Shown here: piece by piece, positions 55,701 to 64,000 of the stretch
Numbering within the stretch: the stretch's first letter is position 1
Layout: each line of letters begins with the position of its first letter
From: Sweltsa coloradensis
Lineage: Eukaryota; Arthropoda; Insecta; Plecoptera; Chloroperlidae
NCBI GenBank assembly: GCA_024449915.1
Contig: JAMZAV010000911.1
Span: 372,001-436,000 of the forward strand
Direction of reading: 5' to 3'
Length of the DNA: 64,000 nucleotides
The notes under the pieces: generated by a model
Databases searched by the model: none
Told to the model about the DNA's origin: nothing
What the model saw: the letters and a program-made list of their open reading frames with translations, nothing else
Translations under genes and position numbers: made by a program

Positions 55701-58700
55701 CAGAGCCAAAATTTGCACCGATGTCAGTCATCTCAGTGTCCATGTGCTATACAAACGGTAATTGTATTAGATGACCGGAAGCTTAGATAATGCAAAAAAA
55801 AATTTTTTATTTATAACTGCAATGCTCAAACCTTTTAATTATCAATGAGTGAGATTTTATTTTGAATCATTGTAAATATAGTAATTTTCTCTACTTGGAT
55901 GCTATCATCCATACCGTGTACGTTCTTAAAAGATTATTGATATATCATACAAAAATGCAAAAACTTGCAAAAAAGGGGCCAAGCCGAAAACGAGGAAGAT
56001 ACAAGTGGCTCAACTGCATAAAGTGGTGAGATCTAGAAGTGTGGCCAAGCCCATTATTTTGTTTAAAATAATAAATATATTTATTAATTATATAATAAAT
56101 TAATAATTTATCAATATCCATATTGTTATCTAACTATAATTATGAAATAAATATAGTAACAAAAATAACATAAACATTAAATAAATGTATTGAAACATTT
56201 ACACGTGGAAATATCAAAATTAACAGACGCCATTCAAAATTAAAAGCTTGGTCGATGGATTTTTAACTTGGTTGTCGTTACTGACTAACCAAAACATAAC
56301 CAATTCAAATCCATCGACCAAGCTTTTAATTTTGAATGGCGTCTGTTAATTTTGATATTTCCACGTGTAAATGTTTCAATACATTTATTTAATGTTTATG
56401 TTATTTTTGTTACTATATTAATTATTTCATAATTATAGTTAGGTAGATAACAGTATGGATATTGATAAATTATTAATTTATTATATAATTAATAAATATA
56501 TTTATTATTTTAAACAAAATAATGGGCTTGGCTAGATCTCACCACTTTATGCAGTTGAGCCACTTGTATCTTCCTCGTTTTCGGCTTGGCCCCTTTTTTG
56601 AAAGTTTTTGCATTTTTGTATGAAATATGTTATACTATATTGCTTTGGTTATATTAATGCATTCGTTATCAATATCATCCTTTCGTTGTTATGCCTGATA
56701 TCAATCAATATTTGTGACAGTTTCGGTTGAGGACTTTCAACTACGTCATGCCGAGTGCCAATATGGATCAAGGTCACGTGCACAGAATCGCGAGCCTCTA
56801 TTGTAGTCTATGTTTATTGTTATGCAGGTCTAAAAGTTCTCGTGCAATTTAATTTCACATTTATTATGGGACCCACTTATTGATTGTTTATTTAACGTGA
56901 ACATAGTCTTAAGTGTTCTCAAAATTCCTCATAGTTGCCTTGATGAATTAAGGTCACATTTTGTTCGGAAAATAATTCATGTATTCAATATGGAGAGAAA
57001 AGGTATGATCGTCTAATTATTACGATTTGTATTTGCATTATTAATTTCACTCGCACATCTTTAATTTTTTGGTTAGAAACCGATCTCGGTTAACCTTTAA
57101 TGAAAGTCAAAGTTTAAATGTGAAAGTATAGCTTTATGGAACGTGTTTATTTTTATATGTGGTAGTAATTTTTATTACGAAACAAATTTCCGCATTGCTT
57201 CTTCTTTAATTGAGACTTCATAAACTGCGAGCTAAGCTTCTTGCATATTTGTGATTGGGTTGTTACGATGATAGGAAGTGCGGTCATCGCGTTGTGTGTA
57301 GCTGCTAACGGAACACGGTGCCCGGTAGAAAGTCTCGAGGACCCATCCAGCGCTCGGTCGCTCGAACTCGCTGACCACTTTCATTTAATTCAGTGCAAGT
57401 AACTGCACATGACCAGTCATGGAACGGAACCCGGAGAGTACTGATGCCTGTGCGATATCCAGTCTCTTACCGTCCACCTCTCACTTACTCATCCAATCAC
57501 TCACTAGACTCACTAATCACTCAATGACTCACCCACCCACCCAATCACTATAACTCGATCGCTCACCCACCCTTCCAAACACCCAAACACTAATCAAATC
57601 CCGTGCAAGGTACAACTCCTGAACCAATCAGTCATTCACAAAACCACATAATCACTCAAATCACTAAATTAAACACTCACCTACTCACCCAATCACTCAA
57701 CCAGATAATGCTACCACTCACCTACTCTGTCACACAATCTCACTCGATCGCTACACAACCAATCAGCTCACTCTCACCTATCCTAAAATAGAATTTGCAC
57801 GTAATAGTTCATGCAAATTCTATTTTGTCAAGCTTTTCAAGGATGTAGTTACGGGGCAGTGCTCAGTATATGTTTATGAATAAAGAATGCACAAATGTAG
57901 AAGGGTATGAGCTTGGCCCTTCTTTCAGATCTCATTGCTTTTGTGTAAGGCGGTTTGGCTGTATTTTTACAAGTTTTTTTTTGTATGTGTGGGATACATA
58001 CATACAGACAACACGTAATCCACAATTATGGAAAAAGAAAATTTGGAAGATTCCAATACACTTGAAATGGGCACTGATAACTCTACTGTTGAGTGCCCTA
58101 AAACAACATTAACTAACTAACTAACTAACCAACACACGAAAAACGACCACTTGATCTTTCTTAGCCACATGCTAATGACAATATAAAACTCGGAAGATAG
58201 TTTTGTGAATTCGTCCTTACAGTGCAGATAGTGTGATAGTGATTCGTGCACTCCACGGACTGGCCGGCTGGGTCAAAATGAGGGTAGTCATAAGTTTATT
58301 TAAATTATATTTTAATAATAAACAATTAAACCTTATTTTTCTAAATGCGTCGCAGTGTATAGTGAGTGACCTTGTGTGTTGGTCCACAGCCCTGTGCCTG
58401 ATAGTGGGCGTCGTCGTGTACCCCGCGGGGTGGGACGCCGTGGAGGTGCGTCGCACGTGCGGCCCCTACGCCAACCGGTACGAGCTGGGGGAGTGCGGGA
58501 TCCGCTGGGCTTATGTCCTCGCCGTCATCGGCTGCCTCGACGCCGTCATCCTCGCCACACTAGCCTTCATCCTCGCCACGAGACACGTGCGCCTTCAAGC
58601 CGAGCCCGCCTACGCGGCCAACGGATCCTTGTACAAGGGAGCATACGGTGTGTATTTTAATGAACTTTACATATTTGCATTACTAATTGGTTGATAGTAG

Positions 58701-61700
58701 AGAAAATGAAGAAAGATAAAAATCTGAAATTTTCATTTTTAGAGTTTGCATACATGTTAAAGTAAATGGTATTTTTTTTTAAATGTCTGGGATGGGTCAG
58801 CAACCCATCCTCGATGACTTTCAATGGAATGACCCAAGACTTAAATTTGACTACCCCGAGAAAAAATACAGTGTGTTTTGTTTGTTTGTTTGTTGTTTGT
58901 TTGTTTGTTTGCAATTTTTTTTTACTGTTTGTTCGCTCTGTACCAGGTAAACGGCTAATCCGTTCTTGATGACATTTTCAGAAGACGTTTTTGGATACAA
59001 GCGAAGAGTTAATTTTATTAAACCTCCATTTAATCCATTTTACGACTGTTTTCAATTGCTTGCACGATTTTGCTGTGATTTTTGGCTCTTCACCGGGTAA
59101 CAGGTATAGAATCTAAAGTCTAAAATCTAAATACGAATTTATTTATTTATAAATAGGCCTAATATAGTAACATCGTCCCTAATTTTTGCTCTTATTATGG
59201 AAATGTGTGAGATCAATGTCACACTGTGTGACATCGATGTTTGTGTTGTGAGGAGCGCTTTAGGAAGTGGTCGGTTTTCAGGGAAATGAAAAATTGTGCC
59301 AATTCCATCGTCCTTGGCTTGTATTCGGTCTACTGGACGATAAATTACATTTTTATAGTCTATGTAGCGTTTACCCTGTTAATATGAATTGTACAATAAT
59401 GTATGGCCCGAAATGCTTCGTGCACTTTCAAAGTTTCACTCATGTCTTATGGGGTGTTGTGTTAGCCTATACCCTTTGCGCCTCTCGCCGTCACTTTCAT
59501 TTCGTCATTGCTATTTCGCCATTCGAGTCACTCACAGCGTATACTGCGACCCAGAATGAGCGAAGGTAGACCTACACCACGTGCCACTGCAGAAGTAGGA
59601 TTAGCGTGGAAATGCCAGTCTGTGAAAGTCGACAGTGAATTATTGGAAAGAGCAAAGATGTTTAGGTTCCGCCTGTCAGAGACATGGTGAATGCCAATAT
59701 GCAAGAAGCACCCATTAAACTTTGCCAGTTTCCGTCTTGATAAGACTTACAAAACAAGCTAAACGTTTCTGCGTGCATTCGTAGTTCGTAGTGATTTGTT
59801 TATTTTGCTTTTGCTAAATAACATTTAGAAATACTAATACAAATATGTTCATATTATATTATAAATAAAACACAAGTTATATAATAGTTTACATATAATT
59901 AACAATGCCATGCGTACCCATAATAACAAATATATCCACATTACTTTATATATTATGGAAACCTCGCCTTGATCGAAACAATAATTAGTAGAAAAGTCAA
60001 ATCCTATAGAAGAGCTAGTCAGATTTGTGTTAGTAGGCCTATAGATGATTGGGGGAAGGTACTGTGCCAGCGTGCGTGGGGAGAGGGGACTTGTTTCCTG
60101 TGTGTACTACTCTAGTGATTGGAGTTATTTGAGGCAATGTTGATGATAGACTATTATTGATGAAAGGCACAATTACAAACCTTTATTGAAACACAGCGTA
60201 CGACCTGCGTTCAAGCCTTACTTGCCACGTAACATATACACACACACTAGGGCTGGACAAAGAAATCGATATTTCGATAGGATCTCGATGAATGGGAACA
60301 CTTCAGGTTTTTAGTAATAGGTGCTTCGACCATTCCCCAAAACAGACAGAATATATTATGGGAATATTTTTTATATCGATATTTGACCTCCATAATAATA
60401 TACATGCAAATATCGAAATAAAATTACAAACTCAACACTTTTGAAAACGTGAAAAATTAGAGCAAATTTTATGGAATGGAAATGTTTATTGGGATCTTTA
60501 TGCTGCAAAAATCCAGAAAATTCGATTTCTCTTTTCGAATTTTGGTCGGCGTGCTTATAAAGATGGCGAAGGTGAAGGTCATTGAACATGAGTATGAGAA
60601 CGTAAAATTCGTTTTACGTTTTTGTTACACCTTATCAATCCTTTGTTATAATTTAGTATTCATCACTCTATATAATAGGTAGGTAGTTATTAAACTACTC
60701 GTAAGATTTCCGTATCTTCTGTACTTTACTGAAAAAGTTGCTGCTAACTTCTTTGTTTTATGTGTAGCCTCGGTATCGTGGCCAATGACCATTGCTTTTG
60801 GTAATTAAGGAAGAGCAGGTGAATCCTTAATTCGCACTACAAAGTAGGTTTCAACGTTTGTGTATCCAGCTAAATTAAAAATTGATGAGTGTTAATTGTT
60901 GGGTATAGCCCAATTAGCTGTTTTGAAGGCTATTTATCAAGAGCCCGTAAAGAAGATCGACTAGCACAGTTCTGACTAAATGTTATTCATTTCATTGCTG
61001 CATAAGAGACAGAATTGAAGACTTTTTATTATAGTAGGTTTCGTCCCCACAAAGGTTCTTTCTATCGCGGACACGATCTACTTACTGACAATGTGTTCGT
61101 CGGGTGTGTAATAGCTGCTTTACATGCTGATCTATCTGATAAGTAATTTACCCTTTTGTTCTGTTTAATATCCTTCTAATATTGTCTGACCACAAATGCT
61201 GCTCTTCATAACGATCTCGTTTTATTCTTCCTTCGTTGCCTACTTATTAGACTGCGATAGAGACAAAAGATTAATTTGAATTCAAATTTTAAAAAAACAA
61301 CATATTAATCTACAGTGTCAATGTATTTGCGTTGCAGCAACTTGTACTGGACCCACCTTGGTAAGTCGAAGCACAGATGACAGATTGGAGGTGGTGTGGT
61401 AGAAGTATGTTGTTTCACGCGCTAACTTCTACAGTGGCTTCAACTATACAAATGACATTTTTGGGAACTTTTCCTACATCCAGTTGTTATCTGATTGGTA
61501 TGCAATTTTGCTTGGTTGTCAAGCAAGAATATATTAAATCTTCTATAGTCAAAGATTACTAAACATGATTGAGGATTAGCCACAAATGAATTCCAAAATT
61601 TACCAATTTTGATAATTTTTCCAAAATCTAAAATCCTTAAAATCATTTCATTCACTTATCGGGCCCGGGTTTTTGTGACTGTTTTTTTTTTTTTTTTTTA

Positions 61701-63317
61701 ATGTGCCTCTATAGTTAAGGTACATATATACACATGATCATTTAAATCTGTGCAAAATTTAGTATAAATCTGATATGTAGTGGCTTCAGAAAGTGATCAA
61801 TGAGCAAGTCAGTCTGCGCGCTCTTCCAAGAGAACTGTGACAGATAATGGGTTTGGGCGGGCATTTGAGGCTCTGGCCTGACCCACTCCCGTCTCCCGAG
61901 TCGTGAGATTCTTGCCGTCACTCTTGCATGCTCAGCCAGGATGTGTTGCTTTGTTTTCTTCGGCTGGTTAGAACATTGTTGGCGCAACAACAAGCAATTG
62001 CAATTGCTTAACACTGGGTCCCGCCCACTGCGCTGGTGAATTCGGCCACGTTCGACTCAAATCTTGTCTAAAACTATGATGTAAATGATGATGTGAAACT
62101 ATGAAACTATGATATGAATGTGGAAGTGTATAATGGGTTTAGGCACAACATTAATAATAAAGCCTTGCATTAGGATTATGCCAGAGTTAAAAAAACAACA
62201 AAATACATCCCTATTTTCTAATTCAATAAAATAGTTGCTGGCAATGTGCTTCCCTATAGGTACGGGAATTATTATCTATTATTAACTACGCTATTCTAGA
62301 CAATTTTCGTCATGGTTTGAGAAATAAGTTTCTACATAAGTGAGTAAACACATTACTTTAACATTGCATTGCAGCAACGAAAATGTCTATATAAATTTAT
62401 GTACTACTTAAATTATGTAATACACATAAATATATGTCACGTACCCTATATAAAAAACAAAACTTCCCCCGCATAAGTGGAGTGAGTGGATTTTGTAATT
62501 TTTGGGCATTAAAAAAGTAATTTCGATTTTTTTAATTTTTGTTTCGGTACAAAAATTTACCTTTCTTTTACAGATAGTAATATGCTTCAATAGTAACTAC
62601 CACTAAATCACACACATACAATTCCTGTCTGCCCCTGGTTCACTCACTGGTAATACAACCTGTCTGACCCTGTTTCACTAACTGATAATACAACCTGTCT
62701 GCCCCTGGTTCCTCACTGATAATACAACCTGTCTGCCCCTGGTTCTCACTGATAATACAACCTGTCTGCCCCTGGTTCTCACTGATAATACAACCTGTCT
62801 GCCCCTGGTTCTCACTGATAATACAACCTGTCTGCCCCTGGTTCTCACTGATAATACAACCTGTCTTCCCCTGGTTCTCACTGGTAATACAACCTGTCTG
62901 CCCTGGCTCACTCACTGATAATACAACCTGTCTGCCCCTGGCTCACTCACTGATAATACAACCTGTCTGCCCCTGGCTCACTCACTGATAATACAACCTG
63001 TCTGCCCCTGGTTCTCACTGATAATACAACCTGTCTGCCCCTGGCTCTCACTGATAATACAACCTGTCTGCCCCTGGTTCACTCACTGATAATACAACCT
63101 GTCTTCTTCTGTTACAGGCGAGGTGAATAACGGGTTCGTGAACGACGCCCAGTCTCTCGCCGGCTCACGCAAGTCCCTCAACATCCACCCTGTGATGTTG
63201 ATGCAGCCTGGTGGTGATACTGACCGTTTCTCCGAGTTCTCTAACCGAACCGGCCGGTCCAAGTCTTCAGCTTACCGGGCTGAGTACGCGTCCAGCATGC
63301 AGAACTTCCAGCTCTAA
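37313..63317 (+). CDS. LHFPL: LHFPL-family tetraspan protein, three coding exons
   Basis: Exons 37,313-37,736, 58,390-58,647 and 63,118-63,317 join in phase 1 at both introns, giving 882 coding bases including the stop, so 293 residues. There are four membrane segments: about 24-46, 98-125, 130-154 and 181-205. The first extracellular loop has the claudin-superfamily pattern GLW (63-65) with C68 and C83, and the second loop has C165 and C177. The N-terminal MYASNYVRNSKAIGVLWGIF and segment YPAGWD are conserved in LHFPL3/4/5-type proteins. The family acts at cell membranes (in vertebrates with hair-cell transduction channels and GABA-A receptors); which role this copy has is unknown. The long C-terminal tail (about 206-293) ends QNFQL, as I recall for insect relatives. 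The first intron is 20.6 kb. Confidence 0.93.
37840..37858. repeat. poly-G tract
   Basis: About 17 consecutive G just downstream of LHFPL exon 1; likely length-polymorphic. Confidence 0.85.
38126..38432. mobile_element. fold-back MITE, about 140-bp arms
   Basis: CGTGCTCCCGTGATAACATC and GAAATGGC at the left are mirrored by GCCATTTCGATGTTATCATG and GGAGCACG at the right; inner arms include AATGTTTGCAACGTTTGATC and its complement. The same unit is the building block of the tandem array at 42,905-45,600. Confidence 0.85.
38433..40579. other. LHFPL intron 1, mostly unique sequence
   Basis: No exon or transposon recognised. A (GGT)n run lies at 39,210-39,227. A block at 39,840-40,080 has longer open frames on the minus strand but no recognisable motif. 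Confidence 0.45.
40580..41340 (-). mobile_element. Helitron-like subfamily 1, complete copy (761 bp)
   Basis: Begins CTAGGAAAACGCTAAAAGTC with GCGTTGATGGATGAGC and ends TTCGCTTCGCTCATCCAA, followed by TTAT. Flanks A and T. Internal GAACGTTGTAGCCCCACCC-type block duplicated; an A/C-rich run precedes the conserved GAAATTGAAGTCTTCGCTTC end. Confidence 0.8.
41345..42904 (-). mobile_element. Helitron-like subfamily 1 copy split by another copy
   Basis: The outer element starts CTAGGAAAACGCTAAAGTCC four bases after the previous copy ends and stops at GCTACGCTCATCCA (42,904). It is interrupted at 41,616-42,402: before the break it reads CATGTATAATA, after it GAACATTGTAGCCCTACCC, which is the normal internal junction of the family (TATAATATGAACGTTGTAGC). 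Confidence 0.75.
41616..42402 (-). mobile_element. Helitron-like subfamily 1 copy nested in a sibling
   Basis: Begins CTAGGAAAACGCTAAAGTCC and GCGTTGATGGATGAGC, ends TTCGCTTCGCTCATCCAA. Insertion is again next to A with no duplication of host bases. A long poly-A near 42,310-42,331 replaces the (AAAC)n of other copies. Confidence 0.78.
42905..45600 (+). repeat. tandem array of about 485-bp units built on a fold-back element
   Basis: AATGTTTGCAACG..TTGAACAG recurs at about 42,907, 43,339, 44,583, 45,060 and 45,544. Each unit contains the fold-back seen at 38,126-38,432 plus TCTGCAAGCGGTTGAAAAAT, CCTCCGACCGGTGGCGC, GATCGAGTACTTGGTCTCTT and CACCTACTGTTTTGAGTTT. The jump between the second and third units equals one period plus the Helitron-like insertion at 43,635-44,402. 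Confidence 0.85.
43635..44402 (-). mobile_element. Helitron-like subfamily 1 copy with visible empty site
   Basis: CTAGGAAAACGCTTAAGTCC ... GCTACGCTCATCCAA, 768 bases, sits between GGCGCATATA and TTATTCTTTATCTATG. Two neighbouring array units without the insert read GGCGCATATATTATTCTATA then TCTATG. Joining the two flanks of the insertion rebuilds exactly that site, with no target duplication, so the element lies between A and T. Confidence 0.88.
45601..46743. other. LHFPL intron 1, unique AT-rich segment
   Basis: No exon or element recognised. A short GC-rich patch (GGGGACCGCACCCCCAGCGG, about 46,640) is the only compositional feature. Confidence 0.45.
46744..46942 (+). mobile_element. truncated Helitron-like subfamily 1 copy
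   Basis: TTAGATGAGCGCAGCGAAGAC, TTTCGCAATACC, CTTCCGGGCAAACGGCTGAT and GATCTTGATGA run in the + orientation up to TCGAAGAAATGTTTCTAA, where the oppositely oriented copy at 46,943 begins. The second half is missing. Confidence 0.65.
46943..47590 (-). mobile_element. Helitron-like subfamily 1 copy (variant)
   Basis: Begins CTAGGAAAACGCCGAAAGTC and GTTGTTGGATGAGCG, ends TCTTCGCTTCGCTCAT at 47,590. The hairpin has changed from AACGC/GCGTT to AACG/CGTT yet still pairs, which argues the structure matters. Head-to-head with the fragment at 46,744. Confidence 0.75.
47591..49689. other. LHFPL intron 1, unique sequence with G-runs
   Basis: No coding or repeat family recognised. Poly-G runs lie at about 48,336-48,348, 49,381-49,390 and 49,415-49,431. 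Confidence 0.45.
49890..50030 (+). repeat. tandem duplication, about 85-95-bp unit
   Basis: AAAAGTGACCTAATTGTATTTGGAT ... AGTCTCATGGGGGGAAAAT is followed by AAAAGTGCCTAATTGTTTTGGAT ... AGTCTCATGGGGGGGAGAT. Two units, in noisy sequence; the precise period is uncertain. Confidence 0.6.
50120..51080. repeat. diverged direct repeat, about 0.7 kb apart
   Basis: GTGTCAACCGTTGGGTCTGATGCGC (about 50,127) and GCGTCAACCGTTAGGTCATAATGCGC (about 50,670) recur, as do GGGGAGGTCGTC (50,270 and 50,979). A relative of the first word also occurs at about 3,716 (GCGTCAACTGTAAGGCCATA). Dispersed repeat of unknown type. Confidence 0.45.
51538..52301 (+). mobile_element. Helitron-like subfamily 1 copy, + strand, noisy
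   Basis: Starts TTGGATGAGCGAAGCGAAGA and ends GCTCATCCATAAACGGGGGC, GGGACTTTAGC, TTCCTAG at 52,301, flanked by CAA on the left and TTAA on the right. Opposite orientation to most copies in this intron. Confidence 0.7.
52604..52835 (+). repeat. tandem repeat, about 77-bp unit, three copies
   Basis: The ordered words AATACTCACC, ACCTCGCGGG, ACAGTTTGGGG, CCCATCCTATGGCGTAAGAA recur three times, with a decayed tail (TATGGCGTAGAGGTAAAAAT) to about 53,010. Read in noisy sequence, so the unit length is approximate. Confidence 0.75.
53064..53803 (+). mobile_element. Helitron-like subfamily 1 copy, + strand, noisy
   Basis: Starts TTGGATGAGCGAAGCGAAGA and ends with CCATCCCAAACAAGCGGCGG, CTTAACGTTTTCCTA at about 53,803. 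Same interior order as other copies, with many errors. Confidence 0.6.
53813..54600. other. LHFPL intron 1, unique segment with open frames
   Basis: Two + strand open stretches (about 53,819-54,010 and 54,370-54,600) look protein-like, but no motif is recognised, and the second runs into a repeat. I do not call genes here; decayed retroelement coding is possible. Confidence 0.3.
54615..55245 (+). mobile_element. truncated Helitron-like subfamily 1 copy
   Basis: Clean text with ATTCCGGCTAAACCGATACT, CTCTGAACTTAGAACTGCC and three repeats, about 130-190 bases apart, of CATGCTTTATCCGATTGTAATG-type blocks. The right (hairpin) end is missing: sequence changes abruptly at about 55,246. Confidence 0.65.
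55246..55460 (+). repeat. direct repeat around GTGCGCGAA
   Basis: TGTGCGCGAACGCACCGGCC and AGTGCGCGAAGCACCGGGCC, both continuing CAGCAC, stand about 180 bases apart. Two copies only. Confidence 0.55.
55945..56623. mobile_element. 679-bp fold-back element, about 316-bp arms
   Basis: The left arm (TCATACAAAAATGCAAAAAC to CTTGGTCGATGGATTT at 56,262) is matched almost base for base by the right arm (AAATCCATCGACCAAGC at 56,307 to TTTTTGCATTTTTGTATGA). The loop is about 45 bases. The left arm has an extra AAGTGTGG near 56,036 relative to the right. Ends share GGGGCCAAGCC with the fold-back at 36,266. No coding capacity; lies in LHFPL intron 1. Confidence 0.9.
56624..57474. other. LHFPL intron 1, unique AT-rich segment
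   Basis: Nothing recognisable; no open frame or repeat family. Confidence 0.45.
57475..57780. repeat. degenerate ACTC/ATCACTCA low-complexity tract
   Basis: Words such as ACTCACTCATCCAATCACTC recur with irregular spacing over 300 bases. One strand is nearly free of G. A 62-codon frame over it is an artefact of composition. Confidence 0.8.
57785..57997. mobile_element. half copy of the 36,266-36,748 fold-back
   Basis: TGCAAATTCTATTTTGTCAA, GCTTTTCAAGGATGTAGTTA, GAGCTTGGCCCTTCTTTCAG and GGCTGTATTTTTACAAG follow the right arm of the 36-kb element in order. The left arm is reduced to AAAATAGAATTTGCA, so it still forms a 15-bp hairpin. Confidence 0.8.
58104..58132. repeat. (CTAA)n microsatellite
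   Basis: AACTAACTAACTAACTAACC, about six units. Confidence 0.85.
58390..58647 (+). CDS. LHFPL: LHFPL coding exon 2 (residues 142-227 plus one base)
   Basis: The acceptor GTTGGTCCACAG|CCCTGT completes an alanine codon with the G of exon 1; reads LCLIVGVVVYPAGWDAVEVR, the second loop with two cysteines, TM4 (WAYVLAVIGCLDAVILATLA), then the start of the tail. Donor TACG|GTGTGT. Much richer in GC than the introns. Another AG at 58,362 would add residues that break the family alignment, so I reject it. Confidence 0.94.
58830..59015 (+). mobile_element. diverged Helitron-like subfamily 1 fragment
   Basis: CAAGACTTAAATTTGACTAC, a (GTTT)n run, CTGTTTGTTCGCTCTGTACC, GTAAACGGCTAATCCG and TTCTTGATGA keep the family's order. 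No ends remain. Confidence 0.5.
59016..60247. other. LHFPL intron 2, first part
   Basis: AT-rich unique sequence with no supported feature. Confidence 0.45.
60250..60390 (+). mobile_element. possible hAT-like element end with ATCGATATTT words
   Basis: TAGGGCTGGACAAAGAAATC followed by GATATTTCGATAG, and again TATATCGATATTTGACC 110 bases later, resembles the common AGGGCTGGgCaA ... ATCGATATTTCGAT hAT-type termini. No matching inverted right end or target duplication found. Confidence 0.35.
60391..62622. other. LHFPL intron 2, second part
   Basis: Unique sequence with a 18-base poly-T at about 61,682-61,699. No exon or element recognised. Confidence 0.45.
62624..63107 (+). repeat. minisatellite, 33-35-bp unit, 14 copies, abutting exon 3
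   Basis: The unit CCTGTCTGCCCCTGGTTCTC followed by ACTGATAATACAA recurs 14 times; lengths alternate between 33 bases and 34-35 (CTCACTCACTG variants). A fifteenth partial unit becomes the polypyrimidine tract and acceptor CCTGTCTTCTTCTGTTACAG of exon 3. Because 33 is a multiple of three, one minus-strand frame stays open over most of it as an 11-residue repeat; this is not a gene. Confidence 0.95.
63118..63317 (+). CDS. LHFPL: LHFPL coding exon 3 (C-terminal tail) and stop
   Basis: The acceptor CTTCTGTTACAG|GCGAGG completes a glycine codon; reads GEVNNGFVNDAQSLAGSRKS, LNIHPVMLMQPGGDTDRFSE, RTGRSKSSAYRAEYASSMQN and FQL, stop TAA at 63,315-63,317. Cytosolic tail rich in serine and arginine (RKS, RSKSS), so phosphorylation is plausible but unproven. 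Confidence 0.94.
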
Positions 63318-64000
63318 CTTACCTATAACCTAACCTAGTCGGTGACACTGGATCTGACACCAGAACACCCTGCAACCATGTTTTTTCGTCTCAGTTTTCT
63401 ATCTGTACACAATGTGTCTTTCTTTTGTAAATACAGTTGAAATTCTGGTTCGTTCCAATACAATTACAGTTCACCTGACTACAAGTCGATGTTGGTGTTG
63501 CAACTACTTGCAACGACTGCAGAAATAAGTATTAAGTAGACAATATTTATCAACGAAACAATTTCATTTATTTCTTAATGTATTTAAGTTTACTAGCTCG
63601 TTATTTGTTTCTTTGTCGACATTTTAACAGGTAGCTCTAGATGATATAGAGACGATTAGATAGTTACACCATGCAATGTAGTCTATTATCTGTGGTTGCA
63701 CTGTTTTAAGCAGTGTAGAATTGTGTAACACTATAGTTAGTTATGACGATTTGTTTTAGCTCGTCTGCAGGCATTTATTTGCATATTACCGTTCACCTTT
63801 CCGGTATAGTACGTCTAATAATGTACTAAAGTTCGGGTACCTATTTACTGTTTTGACTAAAATGTGCTTCAAGAATACTGGATCTTGCAAAGTAACGATT
63901 GTCGGAGGAAGCATTATTGTAAATTAATTTTATATTTAATAATATACTGGAATAATTGCATACATCATTAGCTGTAGTGTAACATTAAAATATTTGTTTT
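63318..64000 (+). other. LHFPL 3' UTR and downstream DNA
   Basis: No further coding is seen. No canonical AATAAA is obvious close to the stop; the polyadenylation site cannot be fixed, and the UTR may run past the window edge. Confidence 0.4.

Noticed and set aside
57603..57791. 62-codon ORF over ACTC-rich sequence
   Set aside because: Low-complexity composition artefact with no coding signal.
62640..62915. Minus-strand ORF with an 11-residue repeat (SENQGQTGCII)
   Set aside because: It is the 33-bp minisatellite read in one frame; it lies in an intron beside the acceptor and has no gene context.
62624..63107. CRISPR array
   Set aside because: Units are contiguous with no unique spacers; it is a minisatellite in an animal intron.

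Overview
The window is animal nuclear DNA, AT-rich and full of transposable elements. It carries two recognisable protein-coding genes, both on the + strand. Residue-level character of both proteins (for example the RVECQNHWF and [11 protein letters not shown] segments of the proteasome subunit, and the QNFQL carboxyl end of the tetraspan protein) points to an arthropod, most likely an insect. I cannot name a species.

Layout. (1) 1-5 kb: a decayed minus-strand LINE reverse transcriptase broken by two hAT-type insertions with exact 8-bp target-site duplications, then a third hAT element with the tail of its transposase. (2) 5.1-15.6 kb: the complete five-exon coding region of proteasome subunit alpha-5 (242 codons). 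Its introns hold large fold-back elements, a pogo/Tigger-like element, a LINE tail, a tRNA-like SINE, a perfect 60-bp inverted repeat and a decayed partial copy of exon 4. (3) about 15.69-30.42 kb: sequence whose texture changes abruptly to homopolymer-smeared, frameshifted consensus. Its last 3.5 kb is a noisy second copy of the clean 30.42-33.83 kb that follows, best explained as an unpolished gap fill that was not merged with the next contig. It still shows an RT-encoding LINE, SINEs and Helitron-like copies. (4) 30.4-37.3 kb: clean repeat-rich intergenic DNA. (5) 37.3-63.3 kb: a three-exon LHFPL-family tetraspan gene (293 codons) with a 20.6-kb first intron and a 4.5-kb second intron. A second smeared tract lies at about 49.7-53.8 kb.

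The most interesting non-genic signal is a family of about 0.55-0.8-kb non-autonomous elements, over a dozen copies. Read in its natural orientation each copy starts TTGGATGAGCG and ends with the matching GCTCATCCAA, a small hairpin and CTAG. One copy sits inside a tandem array whose neighbouring units preserve the empty site, showing insertion between A and T with no target duplication, as expected for Helitron-like rolling-circle elements. A second subfamily shares the hairpin end but has a different inverted repeat (GACGAGTGA).

The two genes are not functionally linked: one encodes a structural ring subunit of the 20S proteasome, the other a four-pass membrane protein. No new multi-gene system is visible; the novelty lies in the mobile elements, their nesting, and the assembly artefacts.
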